From Olivibacter sitiensis DSM 17696 (GTDB lineage: Bacteria; Bacteroidota; Bacteroidia; Sphingobacteriales; Sphingobacteriaceae), in assembly GCF_000427965.1 (NCBI RefSeq), contig NZ_ATZA01000003.1:140698-204697 (forward strand): a DNA stretch of 64,000 nt, given 5' to 3'. The first letter of the stretch is position 1. Every line of letters starts with the position of its first letter. The notes below the pieces were generated by a model. It was given only the letters and a program-made list of their open reading frames with translations. It had not been told where the DNA came from and did not search any database. The translations under genes and the position numbers were made by a program. This document shows, in pieces, positions 46,702-55,059 of the stretch.

Positions 46702-47175
46702 ATGGAACAAAAAACAAAAGTCAATGCCGAAGAGGGCAAACAGGAAATCATCATCACAAGGGAATTTGATCTGCCTCTGGAATTGCTTTTTAAGGCTTAT
46801 GAAGAACCCGAACTGTTTGAACAATGGATGGGAACGAAAGTGCTGAAAATGGAAAACAAGAAACACGGTTCCTATTCGTTTGAAACATCTCATGACGGAA
46901 AAGTAGTTTTTCGGGCAAACGGAACAATACACGAATTTGTACCGAACCAAAAGATTACACGAACTTTTGAAATGGAAAACATGCCCTTCCCTGTTCAGCT
47001 TGAATACTTGGAATTTGAAAAACTAACGGACGAAACAAGTAAACTGACTATGCACATCTTGTTTAAATCCGTTGCTTTCAGAAACCAACTGATGCAAATG
47101 CCTTTTGCCCAGGGCATCCATATGGCACACAACCGTCTGCAAGAAATCGTCAGCAAAAAAAATAACGAGATATGA
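46702..47175 (+). CDS. SRPBCC (AHSA1-like) protein
   Basis: A 157-residue START/Bet v1-fold protein with EIIITREFDLPLELLFKAYE, PELFEQWMG and GTIHEFVPNQKITRTFEMEN in the usual order. Members bind hydrophobic ligands; no ligand can be assigned. It overlaps DoxX by 4 nt, so the operon is translationally coupled. Confidence 0.85.
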   Translation: MEQKTKVNAEEGKQEIIITREFDLPLELLFKAYEEPELFEQWMGTKVLKMENKKHGSYSFETSHDGKVVFRANGTIHEFVPNQKITRTFEMENMPFPVQLEYLEFEKLTDETSKLTMHILFKSVAFRNQLMQMPFAQGIHMAHNRLQEIVSKKNNEI

Positions 47176-47585
47176 CGAAGCAAACCGAGCTAGCAAGCTC
47201 AACAAAATTAAAGACAGTCATCTATTGGATTGCAACTGTTTGGCTGGCATTGGGAATGACATCGACAGGCATCGTCCAACTTATGAAAATGAAAGAAGAA
47301 GTCGACAAGACTTCCTTGGATTTGGGCTACCCAGCCTATTTTCTAACCATCATTGGTATTTGGAAATTATTGGGCGTGATAGCGGTGCTTGTTCCCAAAT
47401 TTCCTTTGCTCAAAGAGTGGGCCTATGCGGGATTTTTCTTTGTTATGTCGGGGGCGATTCTTTCGCATTTGGCAGTTGGCGATAGCGCAGTCGAGTTGTT
47501 TGGACCGACATTGCTTTTGATCTTGACAATTGTGTCTTGGTATGTTAGGCCTGCCGACAGAAAAATCACTTCCGACAAAAATTAA
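47172..47585 (+). CDS. DoxX-family membrane protein
   Basis: A 137-residue protein with four membrane helices. The DoxX pattern is VIYWIATVWLALGMTSTGIV, YFLTIIGIWKLLGVIAVLVP and AYAGFFFVMSGAILSHL. Such proteins often sit in ArsR-SRPBCC operons in Bacteroidota and may take part in redox or quinone-linked protection. Third gene of the module. Confidence 0.85.
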   Translation: MTKQTELASSTKLKTVIYWIATVWLALGMTSTGIVQLMKMKEEVDKTSLDLGYPAYFLTIIGIWKLLGVIAVLVPKFPLLKEWAYAGFFFVMSGAILSHLAVGDSAVELFGPTLLLILTIVSWYVRPADRKITSDKN

Positions 47586-47595
47586 ATCGACAATT

Positions 47596-48177
47596 ATGAA
47601 CGAACAAGCAGAACGCTTTTTTGAGAAAGCCAAGCAATGGAAAGAAGAATTTCATGTGCTGCGCAAAATCGTCCGTGAGAACAAATCGCTTGAAGAAGAC
47701 TATAAATGGATGCACCCTTGCTATACTTTTCAGGGGCAAAACATTGTACTTATACACGGTTTTAAGGAATATTGTGCTTTGTTGTTCCACAAAGGTGCTT
47801 TGCTGAAAGACCCAAAGAAAATTTTGGTGCAACAAACAAAAAATGTGCAGTCGGCAAGGCAAATCCGTTTTTCCAACATGGACGAAATTCTTAAAAACAG
47901 ATCAATCGTCAAGGCGTATATCAAAGAGGCAATTCAAAATGAGAAAGCGGGCTTGAAAGTTGAAATGAAAACAACAACTGAATTTGAAATGCCGCAAGAA
48001 TTTCAAAGCGCATTAACGGAAATGCCCGACTTAAAAACTGCTTTTTACAGACTAACACCCGGCAGGCAACGAGGATACCTGCTCTATTTCTCCTCTGCCA
48101 AGCAAGCCAAAACCAGGATGGACCGGATTGAAAAATACATTCCAAAAATTCTTGAAAACAAAGGTTTGAACGACTAA
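47596..48177 (+). CDS. YdeI/DUF1801-type protein
   Basis: A 193-residue protein starting at ATG 47596 (MNEQAERFFEKAKQWKEEFH); the frame opens further up within DoxX. It has a DUF1801-like fold (KWMHPCYTFQGQNIVLIHGF, EYCALLFHKGALLKDPKKIL) followed by the YdeI tail (TAFYRLTPGRQRGYLLYFSS AKQAKTRMDRIEKYIPKIL). It is full length, in contrast to the truncated YdeI at 44920. Last gene of the ArsR module. Confidence 0.8.
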   Translation: MNEQAERFFEKAKQWKEEFHVLRKIVRENKSLEEDYKWMHPCYTFQGQNIVLIHGFKEYCALLFHKGALLKDPKKILVQQTKNVQSARQIRFSNMDEILKNRSIVKAYIKEAIQNEKAGLKVEMKTTTEFEMPQEFQSALTEMPDLKTAFYRLTPGRQRGYLLYFSSAKQAKTRMDRIEKYIPKILENKGLND

Positions 48178-48182
48178 AGGAA

Positions 48183-48205
48183 CAAAGCCCGTGCTGAGGG
48201 CTTTG
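48183..48205. terminator. hairpin between convergent operons
   Basis: CAAAGCCC and GGGCTTTG form a perfect 8-bp stem with a 7-nt loop just after the YdeI stop. There is no T-tract, so it is a weak terminator candidate in the 187-bp gap before map. Confidence 0.42.
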
Positions 48206-48364
48206 CAGAAACTCCCTGACACCTAGAGTAAGCGTCTTGAGGAACAATTATCTGAAGTTATTTTGTAATCTTCCCTAAAAAGAGCTAGGATTATTCACGC
48301 AGTTTTATAATTCACATGCGCAGATCCCTTTTTTCGATCTTAATAATTAAAGATGAAAAAACAG

Positions 48365-49168
48365 TTAACGATCGTAATAAGATGTATTCAGGTTAGTGTT
48401 TTTTGATTCCGACTGCTCAATAATGGCATAATCGGAAAGGATCATTGCCTTTCCTTTTTTCACGCATACGTCATGCTCAAAATGTACGGAGGGTTTCCTA
48501 TCCCGTGTGCGCACCGTCCATCCATCGCTTTCAAAAAGCACACCGGCAGTGCCCAGGTTGATCATCGGTTCGATGGCCAGTACCATATTTTCCTCAAGTT
48601 TCTTTCCTCGTCCCCTGAACCCATAGTTGGGAACATCCGGCTTTTCGTGCATTTGTTTTCCGAGGCCATGACCTACCAGTTCCCTGACCACACCGTAACC
48701 ATAACTTTCGCTATGGCGCTGGATGGCATACCCGATATCGCCGACGCGATTGCCTGCAACTGCTTTCTCTATGCCAAGGTAAAGCGATTCCTTTGTCACT
48801 TTCACCAACTGTATATGTTCTTTCGGCGCCTCCCCGATGATGAACGTATAGGCGTGATCTCCGTGGTAGCCGTTCTTGTAAACGCCCACGTCCAGCGAAA
48901 CGATATCACCGTCACGTATGGCCGTATTGTTTGGAAGGCCGTGCACCACCACATCGTTTACAGATGCACAGATATTGTACGGAAAGCCGTTGTAATTTAA
49001 AAAGGAAGGCACGCCTCCATTGTCCCTGATCACCTCCGCCGCCAGCTTGTCAACCTGCAGGGTCGTCATGCCCGGCTTTAGCACCTTGGCTATTTCCGAC
49101 AGGGTTTTGCTGACCAACAACGCACTTTCCCTGATCAAGGATATTTCCTGTTCCGTTTTACCATTCAT
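48365..49168 (-). CDS. map: methionine aminopeptidase type I
   Basis: A 267-residue pita-bread-fold metalloprotease that removes initiator methionine. The metal ligands are seen in SLDVGVYKNGYHGDHAYTF (two Asp), RELVGHGLGKQMHEKP (His), LAIEPMINLG (Glu) and FEHDVCV (Glu). It is complete. It lies 12 bp downstream of nhaA and is probably cotranscribed with it, so it is likely a second map gene separate from the ribosomal-protein cluster copy. That second copy is inference; it is not in this window. Confidence 0.93.
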   Translation of the reverse strand: MNGKTEQEISLIRESALLVSKTLSEIAKVLKPGMTTLQVDKLAAEVIRDNGGVPSFLNYNGFPYNICASVNDVVVHGLPNNTAIRDGDIVSLDVGVYKNGYHGDHAYTFIIGEAPKEHIQLVKVTKESLYLGIEKAVAGNRVGDIGYAIQRHSESYGYGVVRELVGHGLGKQMHEKPDVPNYGFRGRGKKLEENMVLAIEPMINLGTAGVLFESDGWTVRTRDRKPSVHFEHDVCVKKGKAMILSDYAIIEQSESKNTNLNTSYYDR

Positions 49169-49180
49169 TATATTAATCTA

Positions 49181-50506
49181 TTAATCTTTCTTTTTTTTAT
49201 TCAATACGATATATCCCAGCGTTCCCCCGATTAAGGATGCCGTAAAAATCCCGATCTTGGCCTGCGCCATATATTCCGTGCTATCGAATGCCAATGAGGT
49301 AACAAACAGCGACATCGTAAACCCGATAGAGGCCAACAGTCCCAGCCCGAATAAGTTCCTCCTATTGAAGCCATTCGGAAATGGGGCTACTTTTAGCTTT
49401 ATGAGCAGTAAGGTAAAACCTACAACCCCCACTACCTTGCCGACCAAAAGTCCCAGTGCCACTCCAAGGGCGACATTGGTGCTGAACAGTTGCTCCAGAT
49501 CAACGGCGAGGGAAACACCAGCATTTGCCAAGGCAAAAATCGGGATGACCGCAAAGGTTACGAAAGGGTGCATGGCATGCTCCAAGCGCTGCAAAGGTGG
49601 AATTGCCTGATAGGTATCCGCTTTCACTTCTTCCAAAATGTGCAGCTGCTCTGCTGTCAGGGTCGGAATCCTGTCGTTCGGGTCAATGGCCTTGAACTTG
49701 TTCAAGTAATGCTGTATCTTTTGTATGTAGGTATTCTCTTTTATCTCCACATCGGCCGGAATGGTAAATGCGGCAAGCACCGATGCGATGGTGGCATGAA
49801 CACCCGATAGTAAAAAGGCTGTCCACACACCTACGATACCCAAGACGGCATAGAACAAAATGTTCCTTACGCCCATCTTGTTTCCGATAAGCATGATCGC
49901 CACAAAACCCAGACCGATCAGAAGACTTGATATCGAAATATCGGACGTATAGAAAAATGCGATGACACAAACAGCCCCCAGATCATCCACAATGGCCAGG
50001 GCCGTTAAGAATACTTTCAGCGATAAGGGCACTTTATTTCCCAAAAGATACAACACGCCTAGTGCAAAGGCGATATCCGTTGCCATGGGGATACCCCAAC
50101 CACCGTGAACCTCTCCCGAAGGGTTTAATGACAAGTAGATCAATGCCGGAACCAACATGCCGCCCAATGCGGCACCGATGGGCAATAAGGCTTTCCGTGG
50201 ACTGGAAAGCTCGCCGCCCACGATTTCTCTTTTTAGCTCAAGCCCGACCACGAAAAAGAAAATCGCCATCAATCCGTCATTGATCCAGTGAAGTATGCTG
50301 TATTCCAAAAAGGAGTTTCCGTCAAACTGAAATCCCAGTTTGTGCTCAAGGAATCTAAAATATTGCTCGGACCAGGGAGAATTGGCCAGGAACAAAGCGA
50401 TGATAACGCTTAGTCCCAACACGATACCGCCTGCTTTTTCCTGTTGTATAAACCTTTGAAGCGGATAGATTACCCTGTCGATAGGATATTGTTTCTGTTC
50501 AGTCAT
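49181..50506 (-). CDS. nhaA: NhaA Na+/H+ antiporter
   Basis: A 441-residue inner-membrane antiporter with about 12 helices that exports Na+ in exchange for protons. Conserved parts are MAIFFFVVGLELKREIVGGE, MATDIAFALGVLYLLGNKVP and VFLTALAIVDDLGAVCVIAF; the ALAIVDD aspartates bind the ion. SGVHATIASVLAAFTIP and GFTMSLFVTSLAF complete the family pattern. First gene of nhaA-map. Confidence 0.95.
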   Translation of the reverse strand: MTEQKQYPIDRVIYPLQRFIQQEKAGGIVLGLSVIIALFLANSPWSEQYFRFLEHKLGFQFDGNSFLEYSILHWINDGLMAIFFFVVGLELKREIVGGELSSPRKALLPIGAALGGMLVPALIYLSLNPSGEVHGGWGIPMATDIAFALGVLYLLGNKVPLSLKVFLTALAIVDDLGAVCVIAFFYTSDISISSLLIGLGFVAIMLIGNKMGVRNILFYAVLGIVGVWTAFLLSGVHATIASVLAAFTIPADVEIKENTYIQKIQHYLNKFKAIDPNDRIPTLTAEQLHILEEVKADTYQAIPPLQRLEHAMHPFVTFAVIPIFALANAGVSLAVDLEQLFSTNVALGVALGLLVGKVVGVVGFTLLLIKLKVAPFPNGFNRRNLFGLGLLASIGFTMSLFVTSLAFDSTEYMAQAKIGIFTASLIGGTLGYIVLNKKKKD

Positions 50507-50666
50507 TCCTTATGCCGTTATTTATTAAAACACACACCTTGTATCGGCTAAATTATTAATAGCTTCCTTTTTATGTCAGGGCAAAAATAGCTTAGGTCAC
50601 CCTGAGTTTATAGTAATTTTTAGACATTCTTTACCTGATTTATTTTTATTGAGTATCTTTACATAT

Positions 50667-51506
50667 ATGCCGATCAGTTTTCTAAAAAAAATAAAACTCC
50701 TCGAGGGTAGCAGTAGCGACCACACGAGGATTGCGCCTTCCGTTTATAGCAAGGATCATGTAGAGGGGTTTTATGTATTCCCCTGCAAAGGCATGCGTTC
50801 CAAGCAGCTCCTGTTCAATGATGGTTTTCCGGTGATGATCTTCATGCCCGAAAGGCATAACCGTATCAAGGTCACCGTCGAGGGACAGGTTACCGTTATG
50901 GAATCTGTCTGGCTGTGCGGGGGCATATTAAAAAACATATATATCGACCCCTTGGATGAGGTTGAACACCTGCTTATTGCCCGTTTCAAACCGGCATCTT
51001 TTTATAAGATCTTTAACCTTTCCCCTTTGCATTTTAAGACACGTCCTATCTGCAACCTGAGTGAGGTATTGGATGATAGACATGCCTCATTTGTGGACAG
51101 CGTATACGCCAACCTATCGGTGAAAGAAAAAGTTTCTTTTGTTGAGTCTCATATAAACAGCATCTGTCGTGATTATGATTATCCCTTGTTGCTGAACGAT
51201 GCCCTGGAATTCATTAACCTAAAAAAGGGTACGGTATCGGTTCAGGATATACTCAAACGGTTTGGAGAAAAAATGAATTATAAATGGCTGGAAAGAAATT
51301 TTCTGAACCATATCGGTATGTCGCCCAAAAAGTACATCCTGCTTCAGCGATTTTTGAACGCATATGCCGATCTCACGGACAATCGATCCCACGATTTAAT
51401 GGAGATTGCCCTTAGACATGGTTATTACGACCAGAACCACCTCTTAAAGGATTTTAAACAGTACGTCGGTACATCACCCTCTATCCATCTAGGCGCATTT
51501 CGGTAA
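50667..51506 (+). CDS. AraC-family transcriptional regulator
   Basis: A 279-residue regulator. A cupin-like N-terminus (GMRSKQLLFNDGFPVMIFMP) is followed by a DUF6597-like region and a C-terminal AraC domain (YKWLERNFLNHIGMSPKKYI, LMEIALRHGYYDQNHLLKDF, KQYVGTSPS). I chose ATG 50667 over a TTG six codons upstream. It is divergent from nhaA, so it may control nhaA-map, but no operator is evident. Confidence 0.82.
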   Translation: MPISFLKKIKLLEGSSSDHTRIAPSVYSKDHVEGFYVFPCKGMRSKQLLFNDGFPVMIFMPERHNRIKVTVEGQVTVMESVWLCGGILKNIYIDPLDEVEHLLIARFKPASFYKIFNLSPLHFKTRPICNLSEVLDDRHASFVDSVYANLSVKEKVSFVESHINSICRDYDYPLLLNDALEFINLKKGTVSVQDILKRFGEKMNYKWLERNFLNHIGMSPKKYILLQRFLNAYADLTDNRSHDLMEIALRHGYYDQNHLLKDFKQYVGTSPSIHLGAFR

Positions 51507-51681
51507 ACCGCTAATCGGTCCTACCTATCCTTGCCTACTCCACTTCGCCATTGATCTGATTACTTGTCATAGGACAAGTAGCTTTTCTGTTCTATTTTTT
51601 TAATTTTACAATAACTCTGGTTAGCGATAACAATGGGCTGCAAAGCATTGCATCGTATGGTAGGATAAACAACGATAAACT

Positions 51682-52149
51682 ATGACACCTTTATTCAAAA
51701 AGCTGAACTTTAAACAGCAAAAGGAAATCTGCATTTTAAACCCGCCGGCAGAATTTGAAACGGAGTTGAATGCAGTGAAAGATTATGCAGCGATCAAGAC
51801 AAACATCGATGAAACCAATGAGCTTGAATTTGTCCTGGCATTTGTAAAGACCCAAACAGATATTGACACCCTTACACCACTTATTGACAAGAAGTTAAAA
51901 GGCGACGGAATAGTCTGGTATGCTTACCCCAAAGGAACTTCTAAAAAGTACAAAGCAGCAATAAACAGGGATAACGGTTGGGACATCCTGGGAAAGGCGG
52001 ATTTTGAACCCGTAAGACAAGTTGCCATTGACGAAGATTGGAGTGCATTGCGCTTTAGAAAGGTTGAATTTATAAAGGTAATGACTCGTAGAACGGATTT
52101 CGCCATGACACAACAAGGACAGCTAAAGACGAAAAGTGCCAAACCTTAG
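51682..52149 (+). CDS. DUF3052-like protein
   Basis: A 155-residue soluble protein with two similar halves of alternating strands. ELEFVLAFVKTQTDIDTLTP, KKLKGDGIVWYAYPKGTSKK and VAIDEDWSALRFRKVEFIKV match proteins annotated as DUF3052-like in Bacteroidota from memory. No catalytic residues are obvious. It stands alone, 48 bp before a dead DHFR-like gene. Confidence 0.6.
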   Translation: MTPLFKKLNFKQQKEICILNPPAEFETELNAVKDYAAIKTNIDETNELEFVLAFVKTQTDIDTLTPLIDKKLKGDGIVWYAYPKGTSKKYKAAINRDNGWDILGKADFEPVRQVAIDEDWSALRFRKVEFIKVMTRRTDFAMTQQGQLKTKSAKP

Positions 52150-52196
52150 TGACCGTTATGAAGTTAAACGCTAAGCCGATCTAAAAAACAGAAAGA

Positions 52197-52424
52197 GTGA
52201 GAAAACTAATCATGTGGAACATCATAACCCTTGACGGTTACTTTGAAGGAAACCAATATTGGGACTTATCTTTTCACAATGTGATCTGGAGGCTAGAGCT
52301 AGCCCCGGTTATTTTGGGAAGTGGACGACCACTTTTCAGAAAGGGTATTGCTTCAGAAAATTTATCGCTTGTTTCCGCACAGCAGCTTTCGACAAGCGGT
52401 GTTGTTTTAAAATATACACAATAG
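52197..52424 (+). pseudogene. RibD/DHFR-family protein with the middle deleted
   Basis: The first 31 codons from GTG 52197 (MRKLIMWNIITLDGYFEGNQ, YWDLSFHNVIW) are the start of a dihydrofolate-reductase-like (RibD C-terminal) protein. They are joined in frame to its end (LAPVILGSGRPLFRKGIASE, LSLVSAQQLSTSGVVLKYTQ). About 110 residues are missing. The 75-residue product lacks the NADPH site. Confidence 0.75.
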
Positions 52425-52477
52425 ACTATCTTGACACATTTACCACAAAATCAATTCAAGCAATAAAAAAAACCGTT

Positions 52478-52696
52478 ATGTCCTTTCAAGCATATATAGA
52501 CAATATCAAAAAGAAGACCGGCAAAAGCCCCGAAGACTTTAAAAAGCTGGCAGAAGAAAAGGGATTATTGCAAAATGGAACAATTCCCAAAACGGTAAAA
52601 GCAACCCAAATCACGAATTGGCTCAAAAAAGAGTTTGAGCTCGGACACGGGCACGCCATGGCCATCTATGCCACATTGAAAGGGAAAACCGAATAA
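52478..52696 (+). CDS. DUF4287-domain protein
   Basis: A 72-residue protein beginning at ATG 52478 (MSFQAYIDNIKKKTGKSPED). FKKLAEEKGLLQNGTIPKTV, QITNWLKKEFELGHGHAMAI and YATLKG fit the small DUF4287 family, often found as a stand-alone domain or fused to DUF5655. The frame is open upstream, but that part overlaps the dead DHFR gene. It appears complete. Function unknown. Confidence 0.75.
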   Translation: MSFQAYIDNIKKKTGKSPEDFKKLAEEKGLLQNGTIPKTVKATQITNWLKKEFELGHGHAMAIYATLKGKTE

Positions 52697-52827
52697 TCAA
52701 ACTGTAACCCGCAATTCCAGAAACGGACAGCATACTGCTTTTTGGATTTTTTAGGGCAAACATGACTTATAGTGCTTCAGGAAAATTTCAAGGCAGATAA
52801 GGTTTGAAAGTAGTAATATTTGAATAT

Positions 52828-52932
52828 ATGATACCCAATACGATAGCGATCGAACAAATCATCTACATCAAAGCCCCCATTGCGACAGTTTATAAAATGC
52901 ATAGTTCAGAAGAAGGCTTAAGTCAATTTTAA
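52828..52932 (+). pseudogene. SRPBCC N-terminal fragment
   Basis: A 34-codon frame, MIPNTIAIEQIIYIKAPIAT followed by VYKMHSSEEGLSQF and a stop, is the usual first strand and helix of an AHSA1 protein of about 150 residues. The rest is absent. It lies in the 327-bp gap 52697-53023 directly before a VOC fragment. Confidence 0.62.
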
Positions 52933-52946
52933 ACAGAAAAGAATGA

Positions 52947-53012
52947 ATGGGTTTCTTTGCATTGTTCATAGACATTGAAGGAAACAAATTAGGGATACAT
53001 TCCGCACATTAA
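52947..53012 (+). pseudogene. VOC-family C-terminal fragment
   Basis: The frame MGFFALFIDIEGNKLGIHSA-H then stop is the final strand of a glyoxalase-like protein (compare D-P-F-G-N or D-x-E-G-N tails). Nothing of the preceding part remains. It is separated by 14 bp from the SRPBCC fragment. Confidence 0.58.
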
Positions 53013-53023
53013 GCACACCAGCA

Positions 53024-53497
53024 ATGAGAACAGGACTACTTTTTATGCTTATTGGATTGATTATTTTTTGTTGTTGGACTACGCAACAGACAAGCAGAAT
53101 CAAAAAGGCGGAATGGCTTATCGGAACTTGGGAAAACAAGACATCAAGGGGAAGTGTCTACGAAACCTGGACTAAAACAGGCGATAACGAATTTTCGGGG
53201 AAAAGTTATATCCTGAAAGACAAAGACTCCGTGATTTTTGAAACTATACGCTTGGTTCAGCAGCAGGGCGGATTATTCTATATCCCCACCGTTAAAAACC
53301 AGAATGACGGTCTGCCCGTCCGTTTTGCTTTGCAGGCCATTTCAGACTCGGTATTAGTGTTTGAAAACGCGCAACACGACTTTCCGCAGATCATTTCCTA
53401 TACTAGAATCAGTGCAGACTCTTTGGTTGCCGAAATCTCGGGAACGAAAAATGGGGAGGAACGCAAGCAAACATTCCCAATGAAACGGGTAAAATAA
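53024..53497 (+). CDS. DUF6265-like exported protein
   Basis: A 157-residue protein with an N-terminal hydrophobic segment (GLLFMLIGLIIFCCW) and a small beta-barrel-like domain: AEWLIGTWENKTSRGSVYET, ALQAISDSVLVFENAQHDFP and MKRVK at the end. The LIGTWE start and the FENxxHDFPQ motif are typical of the DUF6265 group. It may be lipid-anchored through the C-C pair, but the lipobox is imperfect. Function unknown. Confidence 0.7.
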   Translation: MRTGLLFMLIGLIIFCCWTTQQTSRIKKAEWLIGTWENKTSRGSVYETWTKTGDNEFSGKSYILKDKDSVIFETIRLVQQQGGLFYIPTVKNQNDGLPVRFALQAISDSVLVFENAQHDFPQIISYTRISADSLVAEISGTKNGEERKQTFPMKRVK

Positions 53498-53602
53498 TAG
53501 GGCAATCGCACGATAGATCAGTTTCGAGAAATATCAGCAGCAAAAAATAATCTCGTTATTGATAAATAGTAAGTGATCACCCTGTCCCTAAACAATCTAA
53601 AA

Positions 53603-53971
53603 TCAGTTGGTGGAGGTGATTCTTTTTTTATGATTTATGCCCCATTTACCCAATATCGAAACCAATTCTTTCAAGGTTTCCGTATAATCGGTAGGAACAT
53701 ATTCCACAATTACAGGAACACAGTCGGCATGAACCACTCTTTTCACCAGTTCATTCATTTCTAAAGACTTTAATTCATTTGACAAAACCCTTGCTGAAAT
53801 TCCCTTAACCGTCCGTTGAATTTCATTAAAACGGGTATAACCACTCACCAGGGCAATAATAATCCGTAATTTCCATTTACCTCCCAATACATAAAGCGCA
53901 TCTTCAACAGCTGCCAGGTTTTTGGCACACTCCATTTCGGTATACATCTTCTTTTGGGTATTTTCTTTCAT
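53603..53971 (-). CDS. HxlR-family winged-helix regulator
   Basis: A 122-residue MarR/HxlR-type regulator. ECAKNLAAVEDALYVLGGKW KLRIIIAL is the family start, with the single conserved cysteine that often senses reactive electrophiles or oxidants. The DNA-binding wing follows (TRFNEIQRTVKGISARVLSN). It is divergent from the azoreductase gene, with a 10-bp inverted repeat between them, so it is the likely repressor of azoR. Confidence 0.86.
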   Translation of the reverse strand: MKENTQKKMYTEMECAKNLAAVEDALYVLGGKWKLRIIIALVSGYTRFNEIQRTVKGISARVLSNELKSLEMNELVKRVVHADCVPVIVEYVPTDYTETLKELVSILGKWGINHKKRITSTN

Positions 53972-53992
53972 ATGCTAACCTAAATATTACTA

Positions 53993-54025
53993 CTAACCTT
54001 TTATATACTACTAACAAAAGGTTAG
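53993..54025. promoter_or_regulatory. operator in the divergent hxlR-azoR region
   Basis: CTAACCTTTT (53993-54002) and AAAAGGTTAG (54016-54025) are perfect 10-base inverted arms with a 13-base spacer. A further half-site CTAACC lies at about 53975 next to the hxlR start. This fits a dimeric HxlR regulator controlling both genes. Confidence 0.65.
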
Positions 54026-54063
54026 TAAAAGTAAGTAAATTTGTTCAATAAAAATAATTGAGA

Positions 54064-54669
54064 ATGAAACAGGTATTGCACATCATTTCGAGCCCAAAAA
54101 ATGAAAATTCCGCCAGTAGAGCTATTGGAAATACAGTCATTGAAAAACTGAAGGAAAAATATCCGGAAATCAATGTAAAGCGATACGACCTTACAAAAAA
54201 CAATGTTCCACATTTGAGTGAATCCCATATCAATGCATTCTTTACCCCTGCTGAGAACCGCACGGAGACGCAGCAACTCGAAATGGCTATTTCAGACACT
54301 GCCCTTACGGACTTATCAGAAACAGATATTCTGGTTGTTGAAGCCCCTATGTATAACTGGAATATTCCTTCTACCCTGAAAGCATATTTTGACCAAATTG
54401 CCCGAGCTGGGCTTACATTTCGTTATACGGGAAGCGGATTTTTACCACAAGGACTACTAAAAAATAAAAAAGCCTATATTGTTACTTCCTCCGGCGGGAT
54501 ATATTCCGAAGGAGAACTGAAACCCTATGATTTTACGACGAACTATGTTCGATTTTTTTTAGAACTTATAGGGATTGATGTTCTTAATGTATTCCGGGCA
54601 GAGGGACAGGCAATCGTTGGACGGGAAAAGGCAATCCAAAACGGCATTGAAAGCGTTATTATAGAATGA
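54064..54669 (+). CDS. azoR: FMN-dependent NADH azoreductase
   Basis: A 201-residue flavodoxin-fold quinone/azo reductase. VLHIISSPKNENSASRAIGN binds the FMN phosphate. PMYNWNIPSTLKAYFDQIAR AGLTFRYTGSGF is the family's central motif, and TSSGGIYSEG is the third flavin contact. The start is ATG 54064; the frame opens two codons earlier. Reducing quinones or azo compounds fits control by the neighbouring HxlR regulator. Confidence 0.9.
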   Translation: MKQVLHIISSPKNENSASRAIGNTVIEKLKEKYPEINVKRYDLTKNNVPHLSESHINAFFTPAENRTETQQLEMAISDTALTDLSETDILVVEAPMYNWNIPSTLKAYFDQIARAGLTFRYTGSGFLPQGLLKNKKAYIVTSSGGIYSEGELKPYDFTTNYVRFFLELIGIDVLNVFRAEGQAIVGREKAIQNGIESVIIE

Positions 54670-54677
54670 ACAAAAAG

Positions 54678-54807
54678 ATGATGACAAATAATATAGCTGA
54701 ATGGAACAAATTCAGCCATCTTTTCAAAGGGCAGTAAATACCTGCAAAAACCATTCTTTTGCAAGAGGGATCAGTTTCAAAAACAGCTTTTTTCGTTGAA
54801 AAATTGT
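54678..54807 (+). pseudogene. Crp/Fnr-family regulator, N-terminal fragment with stop
   Basis: One plus-strand frame reads MMTNNIAEWNKFSHLFKGQ, a TAA, and then IPAKTILLQEGSVSKTAFFV EKL, the cyclic-nucleotide-binding entry typical of Bacteroidota Crp proteins. It ends at the junction with a minus-strand SRPBCC fragment. The in-frame stop and the missing 150 or so residues show it is dead. Confidence 0.65.
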
Positions 54808-54977
54808 TCACCTCTTTCTTCTCCATTCCAAAACTCGAACTTGAACCCAATTTCGGCTTTAAATTCCGCAAGGTCAAAATACCATTGCTTTATCATTTCT
54901 TTTTCGGTGAGGGCTTGCCAAACTAACTGTCTATTAGCATTAAAAATGCGTTCCACGAATACGTTTTTTCCTTCCAT
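54777..54977 (-). pseudogene. SRPBCC N-terminal fragment, with ArsR tail trace upstream
   Basis: The 66-codon frame begins MEGKNVFVERIFNANRQLVW and QALTEKEMIKQWYFDLAEFK, then AEIGFKFEFWNGEERGEQ, the first third of an AHSA1 protein. The last eight residues are read from the antisense of the Crp fragment. Just upstream another frame shows QKLDDLKNILNKTW, like the end of an ArsR protein. This was therefore probably a third ArsR-SRPBCC cassette. Confidence 0.65.
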
Positions 54978-55059
54978 GTTTTATTCAAGATATTTTTCAG
55001 ATCGTCCAATTTTTGTTCTTATCCTTCTTTAACATTGAATACCTAATGGCAGTTTCAAG

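Noticed and set aside
52259..52477. 73-codon upstream extension of the DUF4287 gene
   Set aside because: It is out-of-frame reading of the dead DHFR-like gene; the domain starts at MSFQAYIDN.
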